64,000 bases of DNA from Mesorhizobium shangrilense (lineage in GTDB: Bacteria; Pseudomonadota; Alphaproteobacteria; Rhizobiales; Rhizobiaceae): positions 1,736,001 to 1,800,000 of the forward strand of contig NZ_JBEWSZ010000001.1 of NCBI RefSeq assembly GCF_040537815.1, given 5' to 3'. Shown one piece after another: positions 47,366 to 56,517 of this stretch (the first letter of the stretch is position 1; each line of letters begins with the position of its first letter). Both the position numbers and the translations under genes were made by a program. A model generated the notes under the pieces. The model ran no database searches. It worked only from the letters and a program-made list of their open reading frames with translations, and was not told the DNA's origin.

Positions 47366-47863
47366 TCAGTCCTCGAACGAACTCGCCGCGACATAGATCG
47401 CGGCGAGCTTCTCGATGCCGGCCTGGTCGGCACTGTCGAAGCGGCCGGGCAGCGGGCTGTCGAGATCGAGCACGCCGAAGGCGCCGTCATTGTCCTGCAA
47501 GAGCACGACCAGCTCCGAGCGCGAAGCGGCATCGCAAGCGATATGGCCGGGGAAATCATGCACGTCCTTGATCAGCATCGACATGCCGAGTTCGACCGCC
47601 GTTCCGCACACGCCCTGGCCGACCGCGATGCGCACGCAGGCCGGCTTGCCCTGGAAGGGACCGAGCACCATTTCCTCGTCGGATTGCAGGAAATAGAAGC
47701 CAGCCCAGTTGAGGTCGGGCACCATCTGGAAGATCAGCGCGGCGGTGTTGGCGGCGTTGGCGATCGAGTCGCGCTCGCCGTCGAGCAGCGCCTTCAGCTG
47801 GGTGGCGAGGTCGCGGTAGAACGCAGCCTTGTCTGACGTATCGATGGCCTTGGCCGCAAACAT
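47366..47863 (-). CDS. msrC: free methionine-(R)-sulfoxide reductase (GAF domain)
   Basis: The 165-residue GAF protein keeps the three catalytic cysteines of fRMsr with correct spacing: Cys76 (KPACVR), Cys86 (GVCGTA) and Cys110 (GHIACDAAS). It reduces free methionine-R-sulfoxide with thioredoxin, protecting the amino-acid pool from oxidants. GGAG nine bases before ATG 47863 sets the start; the ATG at 47878 overlaps that site. It converges with the exporter operon. Confidence 0.92.
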   Translation of the reverse strand: MFAAKAIDTSDKAAFYRDLATQLKALLDGERDSIANAANTAALIFQMVPDLNWAGFYFLQSDEEMVLGPFQGKPACVRIAVGQGVCGTAVELGMSMLIKDVHDFPGHIACDAASRSELVVLLQDNDGAFGVLDLDSPLPGRFDSADQAGIEKLAAIYVAASSFED

Positions 47864-47943
47864 TATGCTTGTCTCCATGTCGGGAATCGCGGTCTGCGTT
47901 CCTGCAGCCTGTCTGCACCAAACCACGGCCTGGACATAGTATC

Positions 47944-48371
47944 GTGAATTCCACTCATTGCGAAAGCCCGATCAGAATTGCCGCCGCCGTCATCATCGAT
48001 GCCGATGGGCGGCTGCTTCTGGTGCGCAAGCGTGGGACATCAGCCTTCATGCAACCCGGCGGCAAGATCGAGCCGGATGAACTGCCTATCAATGCGCTGG
48101 TTCGCGAATTGCGGGAAGAACTCGGCCTTGTCATCGATCCAGGCGCGCCATCCTGGCTCGGCTCGTTTCGGCGGAGGCCGCCAATGAGCCTGGCCTCATC
48201 GTCAATGCGGAATTGTTCGCAATATCCCTTTCGAGCGAACCGATACCGGCCGCCGAAATCGAGGAGATGATCTGGCTGGAACCCGGACCTGCAGGGACCA
48301 TCAATCTCGCGCCGCTCACGCTCGAAAGCGTGTTGCCGATGCGCGCGGCCTTGCGACGAGAAAATCCCTAA
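47944..48371 (+). pseudogene. NUDIX hydrolase with a frameshift
   Basis: The N-terminal half is a good NUDIX protein: RIAAAVIIDADGRLLLVRKRG and an intact box GGKIEPDELPINALVRELRE-ELG. At the T-run 48166-48168 one base appears to be missing: adding one restores the frame AEAANEPGLIVNAELFAISL ... EMIWLEPG ... and a stop at 48369-48371, giving about 142 residues in all. As read, the protein ends in unrelated sequence at 48270. The catalytic box lies before the shift, so a residual activity is conceivable. The homopolymer site makes a sequencing error possible. Confidence 0.7.
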
Positions 48372-48428
48372 ACAGAAGACCCGCGCAGCATGCCGCCTGC
48401 GCGGTGTCAATCTTTCAGGGCATTGGCA

Positions 48429-48626
48429 TCAAGAGCAGAGCCAGAGCTTCTGGCACGTCCTTGCAATCACGTGGGGCGGTGGGACACGTGGCTCATCCCC
48501 GGAGGGGCGACGAACCCGCTCAAGCAGCATGCGCACCTGTTCCGGGCGCACGCGGTCACGTGCCATCACCAGCTGGATCATCGGGTCGCCCAGCAGCTCT
48601 TCCAGGGTGTTGATGGTATCGTTCAT
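48429..48626 (-). CDS. small conserved-looking protein
   Basis: A 65-residue protein starting at an ATG with GGAGG six bases upstream. The N-terminal part (MNDTINTLEELLGDPMIQLVMARDRVRPEQVRMLLERVR) is predicted helical and amphipathic; the end has cysteines at RTCQKLWLC. No family was recognised. The strong ribosome binding site and charged-residue pattern support a real gene. Confidence 0.6.
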   Translation of the reverse strand: MNDTINTLEELLGDPMIQLVMARDRVRPEQVRMLLERVRRPSGDEPRVPPPHVIARTCQKLWLCS

Positions 48627-48762
48627 TCGTTGCCTCCTCGAATACCAGCCCGCAGCCGATAGATAGGGATGCAATCATGGCCCGCCAATGACGCTTAGCC
48701 GGCGATCTCGTGTCTTGGCGTGAATTTTTCGGACACAAAAAAGTGTCCGGTGGCAGCATGCG

Positions 48763-49161
48763 CTAAGCCGGTGGCGGCGCACCTTCATACTGCGGCAGGC
48801 CGTCGTCGAGCTGCACCCAGGCCTGCTTCGACGCCGTGAAAATATGCATTTGCGGTTTGAAGAAGGAAGGATCGTCGAGCGAGCCGGAGGTTATGCCGAT
48901 GATGCCGGCGGCATCGCGCCGCGAAAACATCGTGGTGCCGCAGTGCGGACAATAGCCGCGCTTGAGGTCGGGCGATGAATTCACGGTTGCCAGTGGCCCT
49001 TCGATCGTCACGTCGTCGATGCGAAACAGGACGCGTGCGTTGAAGGCGGCGCCAATTGCCTTCTGACAAAGCCGGCAATGGCAGACCCGTTCATTGATCG
49101 GCGCGGCATCAGCCCGGTATCGAACCGCCCCGCAAAGGCACCCACCCTCGTATTTCGCCAT
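48763..49161 (-). CDS. GFA-family (glutathione-dependent formaldehyde-activating-like) protein
   Basis: The 132-residue protein has the zinc-binding pattern of the GFA fold: GGCLCGAVRY, VCHCRLCQKAIG and KRGYCPHCGTTMF. GFA itself helps glutathione react with formaldehyde; most homologues are of unknown function. Start at ATG 49161 directly before the fold is preferred over an upstream GTG/ATG at 49221. Its neighbours are unrelated small enzymes. Confidence 0.85.
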   Translation of the reverse strand: MAKYEGGCLCGAVRYRADAAPINERVCHCRLCQKAIGAAFNARVLFRIDDVTIEGPLATVNSSPDLKRGYCPHCGTTMFSRRDAAGIIGITSGSLDDPSFFKPQMHIFTASKQAWVQLDDGLPQYEGAPPPA

Positions 49162-49314
49162 CGTCCTGGTCCTTCCCCTCGCAGATTGACCGAAACGTAG
49201 CCTCAGAAGCGGTTCGGTCAATTGAAAAGCCTTGATGAATATACATCGGCCATCGCGATGCGACCCGTCGAAGCTATTTGCTCCGCGACAGCAACCGGCA
49301 CGACGTTGGGCGTA

Positions 49315-49800
49315 TCAAAGCGCCTTGGCGACAGCTTCGAGTTGGTCGGTGCACTGGCCCCAGCCTTCGTGAAAACCCATCTTCTCGTGCTGTTCGCGGT
49401 CGGCGACGCTCCAATGCCGGACGCGAGCGATGTAGCGGGTTTTGCCCTCGCCTTCGTCCTCGAAGGTCAGCACGCCGGTCATGAACGGCTTTTCGGAGGG
49501 CTGCCATGCCTGGGTGTAGGCGTCGGTGAAGACGATCTTCTTGCCGGGAATGACGTCCAGGAAGACGCCCGGATTTGGAAACTCATTGCCGTCGGGACCG
49601 GCCATGACGATGAGGCTCGAGCCGCCGGTGCGCACGTCCAGCTCGGCGCGCGGTGTCGTCCAGGGTTTTGGAGCGAACCATTGCGTCAAAAGCTTCGGCT
49701 CGGTCCAGCAGCGATAGACGTTCTCGCGCGGCGCATCGATGATGCGGGCCAGAACCATTTCGCGGTCGTTGGCTGGGGCGATGTCGAGCTTGGTGGTCAT
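49315..49800 (-). CDS. SRPBCC/AHSA1-family protein
   Basis: The 161-residue START-like protein has the AHSA1 pattern: REMVLARIIDAPRENVYRCWTEPKLLTQWFAPKPWTT and the end EHEKMGFHEGWGQCTDQLEAVAKAL. Members bind hydrophobic ligands or, in eukaryotes, stimulate Hsp90; bacterial copies are often genetically linked to ArsR regulators, which is not seen here. ATG 49800 follows GGAGAC. Role unknown. Confidence 0.85.
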   Translation of the reverse strand: MTTKLDIAPANDREMVLARIIDAPRENVYRCWTEPKLLTQWFAPKPWTTPRAELDVRTGGSSLIVMAGPDGNEFPNPGVFLDVIPGKKIVFTDAYTQAWQPSEKPFMTGVLTFEDEGEGKTRYIARVRHWSVADREQHEKMGFHEGWGQCTDQLEAVAKAL

Positions 49801-49932
49801 GATGGTCTCCTCACATGCAAAAAGCGGGTTCGATTGATTTCCGTCCCAAGGACGAGTGGCGCGGGCGCAAGCCGACACGTCCCCCGAAAAAGATTCGGCG
49901 AACCATCGGGATGCGGCCATCGAATTGAAGAA

Positions 49933-50181
49933 TTAGTGGCGCTTGGCTTGCACCAGATAGGCGTCAATCTCAGTTTCGCCGAGCCATTTTGCCGCTTCCA
50001 GCCGATGCAGGCCTTCGACGAGGACATGTCGCTTGCCGTCGTGACGGACCTGGATCGGTGTCTTCATGCCGTTCTCCAGAATATCCTCGGCCAGATGCCG
50101 GACCGTCTCGGGATGCAGCGTCTTCTTGCGCGCAGTCGGCACGTAGATGTCGTCGACCTTGACTTTTTGCACTCTCAGCAT
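49933..50181 (-). CDS. stand-alone ParB/Srx-like N-terminal domain protein
   Basis: The 82-residue protein fits only the ParB N-terminal fold: VDDIYVPTARKKTLHPETVRHLAEDILENGMKTPIQVR and the box LVEGLHRLEAAKWLGETEI, where chromosomal ParB has the CTP-binding GEHR motif (here EGLHRLEAA). No DNA-binding or dimerisation domain follows, so it is not a partition protein; sulfiredoxin-like and nucleotide-binding roles are open. GGGGG six bases before the ATG sets the start. Confidence 0.75.
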   Translation of the reverse strand: MLRVQKVKVDDIYVPTARKKTLHPETVRHLAEDILENGMKTPIQVRHDGKRHVLVEGLHRLEAAKWLGETEIDAYLVQAKRH

Positions 50182-50390
50182 GTCGACCCCCGTGGCGGAA
50201 AACGCCGCCCTCCCCTGAGATAGGCGGTTTACTGAAGGCGGCCAAGGGCGCGGCTAACGAATATGAGCCGAAGGCCGCTCGGTTTGAAGATGCGGGGATA
50301 GCGGCCTGCTCCCGACGGTTTGCCTGTTGTCGCGCATTTCGATATTGCGTGTCCGCAATCGCTGATGGCGGGCATCCAAGAAAGACGACC

Positions 50391-50813
50391 ATGAGCAAAC
50401 CTCTCGTCACCTTCATCGGCGTAACGCATCCATGGATGTGCGACAGGATGGGCCACGTTAACGTGCGCCACTACGCGGCGATGTTCGATGATGCCAGCTT
50501 CCAGCTCCTCGGCCATATTGCCGGGCAGGACGACAACCAGGCGTCGGAAGCCGGATGGGCCGATGTCCGCACGGAGATCGACTATCGGCATGAAACGAAG
50601 GCCGGCGCGCTCATCACCATCCATTCTCATGTCGTGAAGATCGGCCGCACCTCCATCACCTTCGAGCAAGTGATGTCGGGGACACTCGACGGCATGGTCC
50701 ATGCAGTCAGCAGGACGACCAGCGTTCGCTTCGATCTTGCGGCGCGTGCGTCGGTGCCTCTGGAAGACGCCATGCGCGAGCGCGCGTCGGCTCTGCTGAT
50801 CGATCAGGCCTGA
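50391..50813 (+). CDS. hotdog-fold acyl-CoA thioesterase
   Basis: The 140-residue protein is a single 4HBT-type hotdog domain with WMCDRMGHVNVRHYAAMFDDAS, where the Asp/His region is catalytic in the 4-hydroxybenzoyl-CoA thioesterase group, followed by RTEIDYRHETKAGALITIHSHVVKIG. It releases CoA from an acyl-CoA; the acyl group is unknown. It lies between the ParB-like gene and the LysR gene and converges with the latter. Confidence 0.85.
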   Translation: MSKPLVTFIGVTHPWMCDRMGHVNVRHYAAMFDDASFQLLGHIAGQDDNQASEAGWADVRTEIDYRHETKAGALITIHSHVVKIGRTSITFEQVMSGTLDGMVHAVSRTTSVRFDLAARASVPLEDAMRERASALLIDQA

Positions 50814-50845
50814 TCACTTAGCCGGCAAATCTTCAAGCCAGATTT

Positions 50846-51802
50846 TCAAGCATTGTAAATGCGATCGTCAAGCGGCGTCTCGGCAATGATCGCATGCAAG
50901 CCTGAAAGCAGCGCCTTCTCCGCGCGGTTCATCGTCTTGTCGGGATTGACCAGCAGGAAGATATCGATGGCCGGCGGCGCATCATAGGGCGGCAGCCGCC
51001 ACAGCGTTCCATCGACCACATCGCGGCGCGCCACGTGCAGCGGCAGCGGCCCGATTCCCAGCCCAGCCACAATCATGCGCCGTACCTCCTCCAGGCTCGA
51101 TGACACGCCGACGACATCGGCGTTCAGCCTGGCTTCGCTGCGCAGCAGCGCCACCGGCCGCAGAGCGTCCGAAATGTGATCGGTCTGGAAGGACACGGAA
51201 GGCTCACCGCGCAGATCGGCCAGCGTCAGCCCTTCACGCCCAAAGAACCTGTGCTGCGGGCCGCAGAAGAAGCCGAAGAATTCGCGATAGACCATTGTGT
51301 ATTCGAGCGCCGGATCACGCTGGCTGACCAGGCAGATGCCGAAGGAGGCACGCCGCTCCTTCACCTGCTTGGCAACTTCGGTGCTTGCCGCAACCGAGAT
51401 GGTGATGCTGGCGCGCGGATAGTTGCGGTGAAATTCCGATAGCGCCTGGTCGAAGATCGGCGAGACGACATGGCTTGCCGTGGCGATGATGACATGGCCG
51501 GTGACGTCATCGCTGATACCCCGCATCAGCAACGGCAGCTGCGATATCGTGCCGAACACCTCGACGCTTTGCTCGTAGAGCAGCCGACCGACCTCTGTCA
51601 GCTCGAAACGCGTCGCATCGCGCTCGACCAGCCGCCGGCCAACCCGGTCTTCCAGCCGCCGCAGCGCGTTGCTGACGCTCGGCTGCTTGAGGTTCAACCG
51701 CTCGGCGGCTCGGGTGATGCTTTTCACTTCCGCGATGACGACGAACGTCCGCAGGAGATTCCAGTCGAGATCCCAGACCAGCCGTTCGGGTCGCGCAACC
51801 AT
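50846..51802 (-). CDS. LysR-type transcriptional regulator of the importer/catabolic operon
   Basis: The 318-residue protein has an N-terminal helix-turn-helix (LLRTFVVIAEVKSITRAAERLNLKQPSVSNALRRLEDRVG) and a LysR substrate domain (GHVIIATASHVVSPIFDQAL, RRMIVAGLGIGPLPLHVA). It is divergent from the nine-gene operon starting at 51940, with a shared 137-base region carrying a perfect interrupted palindrome, so it is the likely controller. The inducer is probably the imported compound or a breakdown product. Confidence 0.9.
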   Translation of the reverse strand: MVARPERLVWDLDWNLLRTFVVIAEVKSITRAAERLNLKQPSVSNALRRLEDRVGRRLVERDATRFELTEVGRLLYEQSVEVFGTISQLPLLMRGISDDVTGHVIIATASHVVSPIFDQALSEFHRNYPRASITISVAASTEVAKQVKERRASFGICLVSQRDPALEYTMVYREFFGFFCGPQHRFFGREGLTLADLRGEPSVSFQTDHISDALRPVALLRSEARLNADVVGVSSSLEEVRRMIVAGLGIGPLPLHVARRDVVDGTLWRLPPYDAPPAIDIFLLVNPDKTMNRAEKALLSGLHAIIAETPLDDRIYNA

Positions 51803-51837
51803 TCCCCAGATCTATGCTCCCTATTCCCATTATCTAT

Positions 51838-51858
51838 TTGCGCAATGCTATCGCAAAG
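51838..51858. promoter_or_regulatory. candidate LysR operator in front of the catabolic operon
   Basis: TTTGCG and CGCAAA are perfect arms around a nine-base centre, lying 36 bases from the LysR start. The size and the T/A ends fit the T-N11-A type site of LysR regulators. Confidence 0.5.
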
Positions 51859-51939
51859 GCAATCATGAAAATCAGGAGAGCGCCCCAACGCCTCCCAAGA
51901 ACAAGACTTCGCGCTCCATCCAGAGGATCAAGAAATCAC

Positions 51940-52722
51940 ATGAACAGAGTATTTTCCGGCATCGCGGTTGCCGCCTTGTTGATTGCGTCGAGTTTCACGA
52001 CCGTTTCGGCGAGGGCTGACGACCTTGAGAAGATCAAGGCGGCGGGCGAGCTGAAGATTTCCATGAGCGGCCAGTATCCGCCCTTCAACTTCGTCAACGA
52101 CCAGAATGAGGTCGTCGGCTTCGACGCCGATATCGGCAAGGCCATCGCCGAACGCATCGGCGTCAAGGGCACCATCATCACCACGGCCTGGGACGGCATC
52201 ATCGCCGGCCTTCTGGCCACGAAGTACGACACCGTCGTCGGCTCGATGACCATAACGCCGGAGCGCGAGAAGGTCGTCGATTTCGTCGGTCCCTACTATC
52301 ATGCCGGCCGCGCCGTTTTCGTGAACGAGAATTCCAAGGTGCAGAGCCTCGACGAACTCAAGGGCAAGACCCTTGGCGTGACGCTGGGCGAGACGCATGA
52401 GAAATGGGCGCGCCAACAGGGCGGCTGGGACGTCCGCACCTACAAGGGCCTGCCGGAACTGCTGCTGGAGCTGAGGGCTGGCCGCGTCGACGCCATCGTC
52501 GTCGACAACATTCCAGTCATGGTCGCCGTCAAGGAAACCGGCGAGAAGGTCCGCAGGCTCGACACGCCGAGCATCGAAGGCGGCAGCGTCGGCATCGGCA
52601 TCGCCATCCGCAAGGACAACCCGGAGCTGAAGGCAGCCATGCAGAAGGCGCTGGACGGCATGATGGCGGACGGAACCTACGAGAAGATCTCCAAGCAGTG
52701 GGTTGGCAGCGACATCCGCTAA
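51940..52722 (+). CDS. amino-acid ABC transporter solute-binding protein (family 3)
   Basis: The 260-residue protein has a signal peptide (about 1-26, ending SARADD) and the SBP_bac_3 fold: LKISMSGQYPPFNFVNDQNEVVGFDADIGKAIAERIG and GSMTITPEREKVVDFVGPYYHAG. It captures polar amino acids or similar small amines in the periplasm. ATG 51940 begins directly at the signal peptide; the longer frame overlaps the operator. The first permease follows 64 bases on. Confidence 0.93.
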   Translation: MNRVFSGIAVAALLIASSFTTVSARADDLEKIKAAGELKISMSGQYPPFNFVNDQNEVVGFDADIGKAIAERIGVKGTIITTAWDGIIAGLLATKYDTVVGSMTITPEREKVVDFVGPYYHAGRAVFVNENSKVQSLDELKGKTLGVTLGETHEKWARQQGGWDVRTYKGLPELLLELRAGRVDAIVVDNIPVMVAVKETGEKVRRLDTPSIEGGSVGIGIAIRKDNPELKAAMQKALDGMMADGTYEKISKQWVGSDIR

Positions 52723-52786
52723 CCTCGTCAGGCTTCAGGTAGCCAACACCACCTGAAGCCGCGCGCAACTCCCGCCGGACGATCCC

Positions 52787-53434
52787 ATGGATTTCTCTTT
52801 GATGTGGCGCGTCTTCCCGTTCTTCGTGGAAGCAGCCTGGGTAACGATCGAGATCACGGCGCTGGCCTTGATTCTCGGCCTCGTGGTCGCGGCTCTCGCC
52901 GCGGCCGCCAAGATGTCGAGATCCGCACCGCTGCGGGCAGTTGGCGCGATGTATGTCAGCCTGTTTCGCGGCACGCCGTGCCTGATCCAGCTTTTCGTGC
53001 TTTACTTCGGCGGCCCTCAGATCGGCATCAACCTGGAGCCGTTCGCGGCTGGCGTCATCGGTCTTGGCCTCAACATCGGCGCCTACATGGCCGAATCGAT
53101 CCGTGGCGCGCTGATTGCCGTCGACCGGGGCCAGACCGAGGCCGCCCGCACGATAGGGTTCAGCCGTTTCCAGACATTGCGCAAAGTCGTGCTGCCGCAG
53201 GCCGCCCGGCTGATGATACGGCCACTCGGCGTCAATACGGTCGCTCTGTTGAAGGGATCGGCACTGGTGTCGACCATTTCAGTCGTGGAACTGACCTATA
53301 CGGCCCAGCGCTTCATCGGCTCGACCTACAAGCCGTTCGAGATCTTCGGCGTCGCGGCCCTGCTCTACATGGTCATGGTCTACGCCGTGGCGCGGACCGT
53401 CGACCTGCTCGACAAACGCTTTGCCATCGTCTGA
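52787..53434 (+). CDS. amino-acid ABC transporter permease (HisM type), first
   Basis: The 215-residue protein has five or so membrane helices and the polar amino-acid permease EAA loop GQTEAARTIGFSRFQTLRKVVLPQA. The N-terminus FVEAAWVTIEITALALILGLVVAAL is typical. It forms a heterodimeric channel with the next gene product, which starts 12 bases later. Confidence 0.93.
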   Translation: MDFSLMWRVFPFFVEAAWVTIEITALALILGLVVAALAAAAKMSRSAPLRAVGAMYVSLFRGTPCLIQLFVLYFGGPQIGINLEPFAAGVIGLGLNIGAYMAESIRGALIAVDRGQTEAARTIGFSRFQTLRKVVLPQAARLMIRPLGVNTVALLKGSALVSTISVVELTYTAQRFIGSTYKPFEIFGVAALLYMVMVYAVARTVDLLDKRFAIV

Positions 53435-53446
53435 CCGGAGAGCGTC

Positions 53447-54106
53447 ATGGAAGGCTTGGATTTCACCGTAGTACTGCCCTACTGGGACCTTTTGTTGACC
53501 GGCGCCTGGTGGACGGCCGTGCTGACGATCTCAGCGGGAGCACTCAGCTTCGCCTTCGGCATCCTGTTCGCGGTCATCGTGCTCTACGCGCCGGCGACCG
53601 TTGCCTATCCCGTGCGTGCCTTAATCTGGGTGTTCATGGGCACGCCACTGCTGCTGCAACTGTTCCTGATCTATTTCGGCCTGGTGCAGATCGGTATCGA
53701 CATTCCCGCCCTTGCCGCCGGCATCGTCGGGCTTGGACTGCATTTCGCCGTCTACAATGCCGACGTCATTCGCGCCGGCATCGTCGCAGTCGATGTCGGC
53801 CAGACGGAAGGCGCGCGCAGCATCGGCTTCGGCAGGTGGCAGACGTTGCGCTATGTCGTCATCCCGCAGGCTGTCCGCAACACGGCCCCGCCGATCGGAA
53901 GCAACATGATCGCGCTGTTGAAGGAGTCCTCGATCGTGTCGGTGATCGGCATTGCGGAACTGGTCCATTCCTCCCAGCTGGCGATCAGCGAAACGTTCCG
54001 GCCGTTCGAGTTCTACATCACGGCGGCCGCGCTTTATTACATTCTCAACCTCGCGCTTGAAGCGGGTTTGCGCCGGTTCGAACGGCGCGTGGAGGTTTCC
54101 CGATGA
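53447..54106 (+). CDS. amino-acid ABC transporter permease (HisM type), second
   Basis: The 219-residue permease pairs with the previous one. It has the [28 protein letters not shown] start and EAA loop [32 protein letters not shown] seven bases before the ATG sets the start, and the stop overlaps the ATPase start (ATGA). Confidence 0.93.
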   Translation: MEGLDFTVVLPYWDLLLTGAWWTAVLTISAGALSFAFGILFAVIVLYAPATVAYPVRALIWVFMGTPLLLQLFLIYFGLVQIGIDIPALAAGIVGLGLHFAVYNADVIRAGIVAVDVGQTEGARSIGFGRWQTLRYVVIPQAVRNTAPPIGSNMIALLKESSIVSVIGIAELVHSSQLAISETFRPFEFYITAAALYYILNLALEAGLRRFERRVEVSR

Positions 54107-54867
54107 GCACGCAGAGGCCAATGGTCGAGGTTCGCGGCGCACGCAAATCCTTCGGCGCGATGGAAGTTCTCAAAGGCATAGACCTGTCGGTGGATCGTGG
54201 GCAGATCGTGGCGATCATCGGGCCGAGCGGCTCGGGCAAGAGCACGCTGCTGCGCTCCATCAACCATCTCGAGACCCTGAACGGCGGCGAAGTCTGGCTC
54301 GATGGGGTGCAGGTCAACCAGCCCTTGCGCGGCCAGGCTTTTGAACGTCATATCAACACGGTGCGCCAGCAGATGGGCATGGTTTTTCAGCACTTCAACC
54401 TTTTTCCGCATCTGACCGTACTCGAGAACATCGCCATGGGACCCACCATCCTCAAAGGCATGAGCAAGAGCGACGCGCATGCGCTGGCGCACAGCCTCCT
54501 GTCCAAGGTCGGGCTCGCCGACAAGATAGACGCCTATCCATCGCGGCTTTCAGGTGGCCAGAAGCAGCGCGTGGCGATTGCGCGCGCCCTGGCCATGCAG
54601 CCCAAGGTGATGCTGTTCGACGAGGCCACTTCGGCGCTCGACCCGGAGCTGGTCGACGAGGTCAACGCCGTGATGAAGCAGCTTGCCGCCGAACACATGA
54701 CGATGCTGATCGTCACGCACGAGATGCGCTTTGCCGGCGAAGTGGCGGATCGGGTTCTGTTCATGGATGGCGGCGCCGTCGTGGAGGAAGGCCCACCGTC
54801 CGAAATGTTCCGCGCACCGAAAATGGAGCGCACCCGTACCTTCCTCAAGAAATATCTTTCAGCCTGA
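54103..54867 (+). CDS. amino-acid ABC transporter ATP-binding protein (GlnQ type)
   Basis: The 254-residue ATPase has Walker [10 protein letters not shown], signature LSGGQKQR, Walker [15 protein letters not shown] and the H-loop THEMRFA, as in GlnQ/HisP. It drives import with the two permeases. It ends eight bases before the first catabolic gene, so transport and catabolism form one transcript. Confidence 0.95.
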   Translation: MSTQRPMVEVRGARKSFGAMEVLKGIDLSVDRGQIVAIIGPSGSGKSTLLRSINHLETLNGGEVWLDGVQVNQPLRGQAFERHINTVRQQMGMVFQHFNLFPHLTVLENIAMGPTILKGMSKSDAHALAHSLLSKVGLADKIDAYPSRLSGGQKQRVAIARALAMQPKVMLFDEATSALDPELVDEVNAVMKQLAAEHMTMLIVTHEMRFAGEVADRVLFMDGGAVVEEGPPSEMFRAPKMERTRTFLKKYLSA

Positions 54868-54875
54868 GCAAGACC

Positions 54876-56516
54876 ATGATCAGCCTTCCGACAGAATTCC
54901 CCGATTTCGGGCTGACGCCCGACCAGCGACGCCAGGCAGTGCGCGGCCACTATTACGAATGGCCGGGCATGGATGGCGAGCGCGGCGAGATCTGGTGCTA
55001 CACCGATCGGTGCTCATACCGTCCCGGCGAGACGGTGGCGCTGCATGTCAGCGCAACAGCTGCCAGGTTCGGCTTGGAAATCGTCCGGGACGGCGCGACC
55101 GAAACGAAGCTGTTCCAGAAGGCCGGCATCGCGGCGCGCTGGCAGGACAGTCCGGACCAATGTTCGGTCGAAGGCTGCGGCTGGGAAGCCTCTTTCGAAT
55201 TCCGCGTCGGCGATGATTGGCCGTCGGGCGCCTACCGCCTGACGCTGACCGCGGATGGCCGCGACGGCAGGCCGATCCAATGCCACCATATCTTTATCGT
55301 TGCGCCCCTGCCCGGCCGCAAACCCGGCCGCGTGCTGCAGGTGGCCGCGACGGGAACCTGGCTCGCTTACAACACCTGGGGCGGCTCCAACCACTATCAG
55401 GGCATTACCGGGCCGGAACGCAACCAATATGCGACGTCCGTGTCGACGCAGCGTCCCTGGTGCCGGGGCTTTGCGGTGCTGCCGAAGGGCGCGCCGCGCG
55501 TGCCGCTGGAAGTCGCCGTGCCGCCGAAGACCGTGCCCCGCTATCCGCATATGGAATGGGCGTTTGCCACCGGACATTCGAAGAAATATGCCTCGTCCGG
55601 CTGGGCCAGCTATGACAGCCACTTCTTCCGCTTTGCCGAACGCGCCGGCTATGGCGTCGATCTCGCCAGCCAGCACGATCTGCATTTCTCGCCGGATATT
55701 CTCGATGGCTATGACTGCGCCGTCTTCGTCGGCCATGACGAATACTGGACCTGGGAAATGCGCGATGCCGTCGACGGATATGTCGAGCGCGGCGGCCATG
55801 CGGCGCGTTTTGCCGGCAATTTCATGTGGCAGACGCGGCTGGAGGACGAAGGCCGCCGGCAGGTCTGCTACAAGTACCGCTCCCGTGCCGAAGATCCCGC
55901 CTATCGCGGCGGCGACGTGACCCGCGCCACCAATTCCTGGGAGGCGCCGGAAATCGGCCGGCCGGGTTCGGCGACCTTCGGCCTCAACGCGACCAGGGGC
56001 GTCTATGCCGGCTGGGGCGGCTGCGCACCGCGCGGCGTGCGCGGTTTTCCGGTCTACCGGCCCGAGCATTGGGCCTTTGCCGGCACCGGCATCTATTATG
56101 GCGACCTGCTCGGCGCCGACAGCCATGTCTATGGCTACGAGGTCGACGGGCTCGACTTCGAGATTCGCGGCGGCCTGCCCTACCCCACCGCGACCAGCGG
56201 CGCGCCGGACGGATTGCAGGTTCTCGCGGTCGGCATGGCGTCCCAAGTCGAGGAAAGCGCCGATATCCCGATCGAGGACCAGTTCCTCACCGACGAAGAC
56301 GGCCGCTTCACCGCTGAAACGCTGTTTGGTGAGGCAACCGATGCCAATCTCGACAAGGTCAAGCGCGGCAACGGCATGATCGTCAACTTCCCGCGCGGCA
56401 GGGGCGAGGTGTTCCACGCCGGAAGCTGCGAATGGGTTGCCGGCCTGCTAAGACAAGACCCGATGGTCGAACGCGTCACCCAGAATGTCCTTGATCGCTA
56501 CCTTGGAAAGTCCTGA
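54876..56516 (+). CDS. N,N-dimethylformamidase large-subunit-like protein
   Basis: The 546-residue protein resembles the beta (large) subunit of N,N-dimethylformamidase in its C-terminal part: LAYNTWGGSNHYQG, the family mark GHDEYWTWEMRDAVDGYVERGGHAARFAGNF, and NFPRGRGEVFHAGSCEWVAGL. The Paracoccus enzyme is a heteromer with a mononuclear iron and hydrolyses DMF to dimethylamine and formate. Here it is shorter (546 against about 760 residues, from memory) and no small-subunit gene is present, so a different amide is likely. The ATG follows the ATPase stop by eight bases. Iron ligands could not be placed with certainty. Confidence 0.75.
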   Translation: MISLPTEFPDFGLTPDQRRQAVRGHYYEWPGMDGERGEIWCYTDRCSYRPGETVALHVSATAARFGLEIVRDGATETKLFQKAGIAARWQDSPDQCSVEGCGWEASFEFRVGDDWPSGAYRLTLTADGRDGRPIQCHHIFIVAPLPGRKPGRVLQVAATGTWLAYNTWGGSNHYQGITGPERNQYATSVSTQRPWCRGFAVLPKGAPRVPLEVAVPPKTVPRYPHMEWAFATGHSKKYASSGWASYDSHFFRFAERAGYGVDLASQHDLHFSPDILDGYDCAVFVGHDEYWTWEMRDAVDGYVERGGHAARFAGNFMWQTRLEDEGRRQVCYKYRSRAEDPAYRGGDVTRATNSWEAPEIGRPGSATFGLNATRGVYAGWGGCAPRGVRGFPVYRPEHWAFAGTGIYYGDLLGADSHVYGYEVDGLDFEIRGGLPYPTATSGAPDGLQVLAVGMASQVEESADIPIEDQFLTDEDGRFTAETLFGEATDANLDKVKRGNGMIVNFPRGRGEVFHAGSCEWVAGLLRQDPMVERVTQNVLDRYLGKS

Positions 56517-56517
56517 C

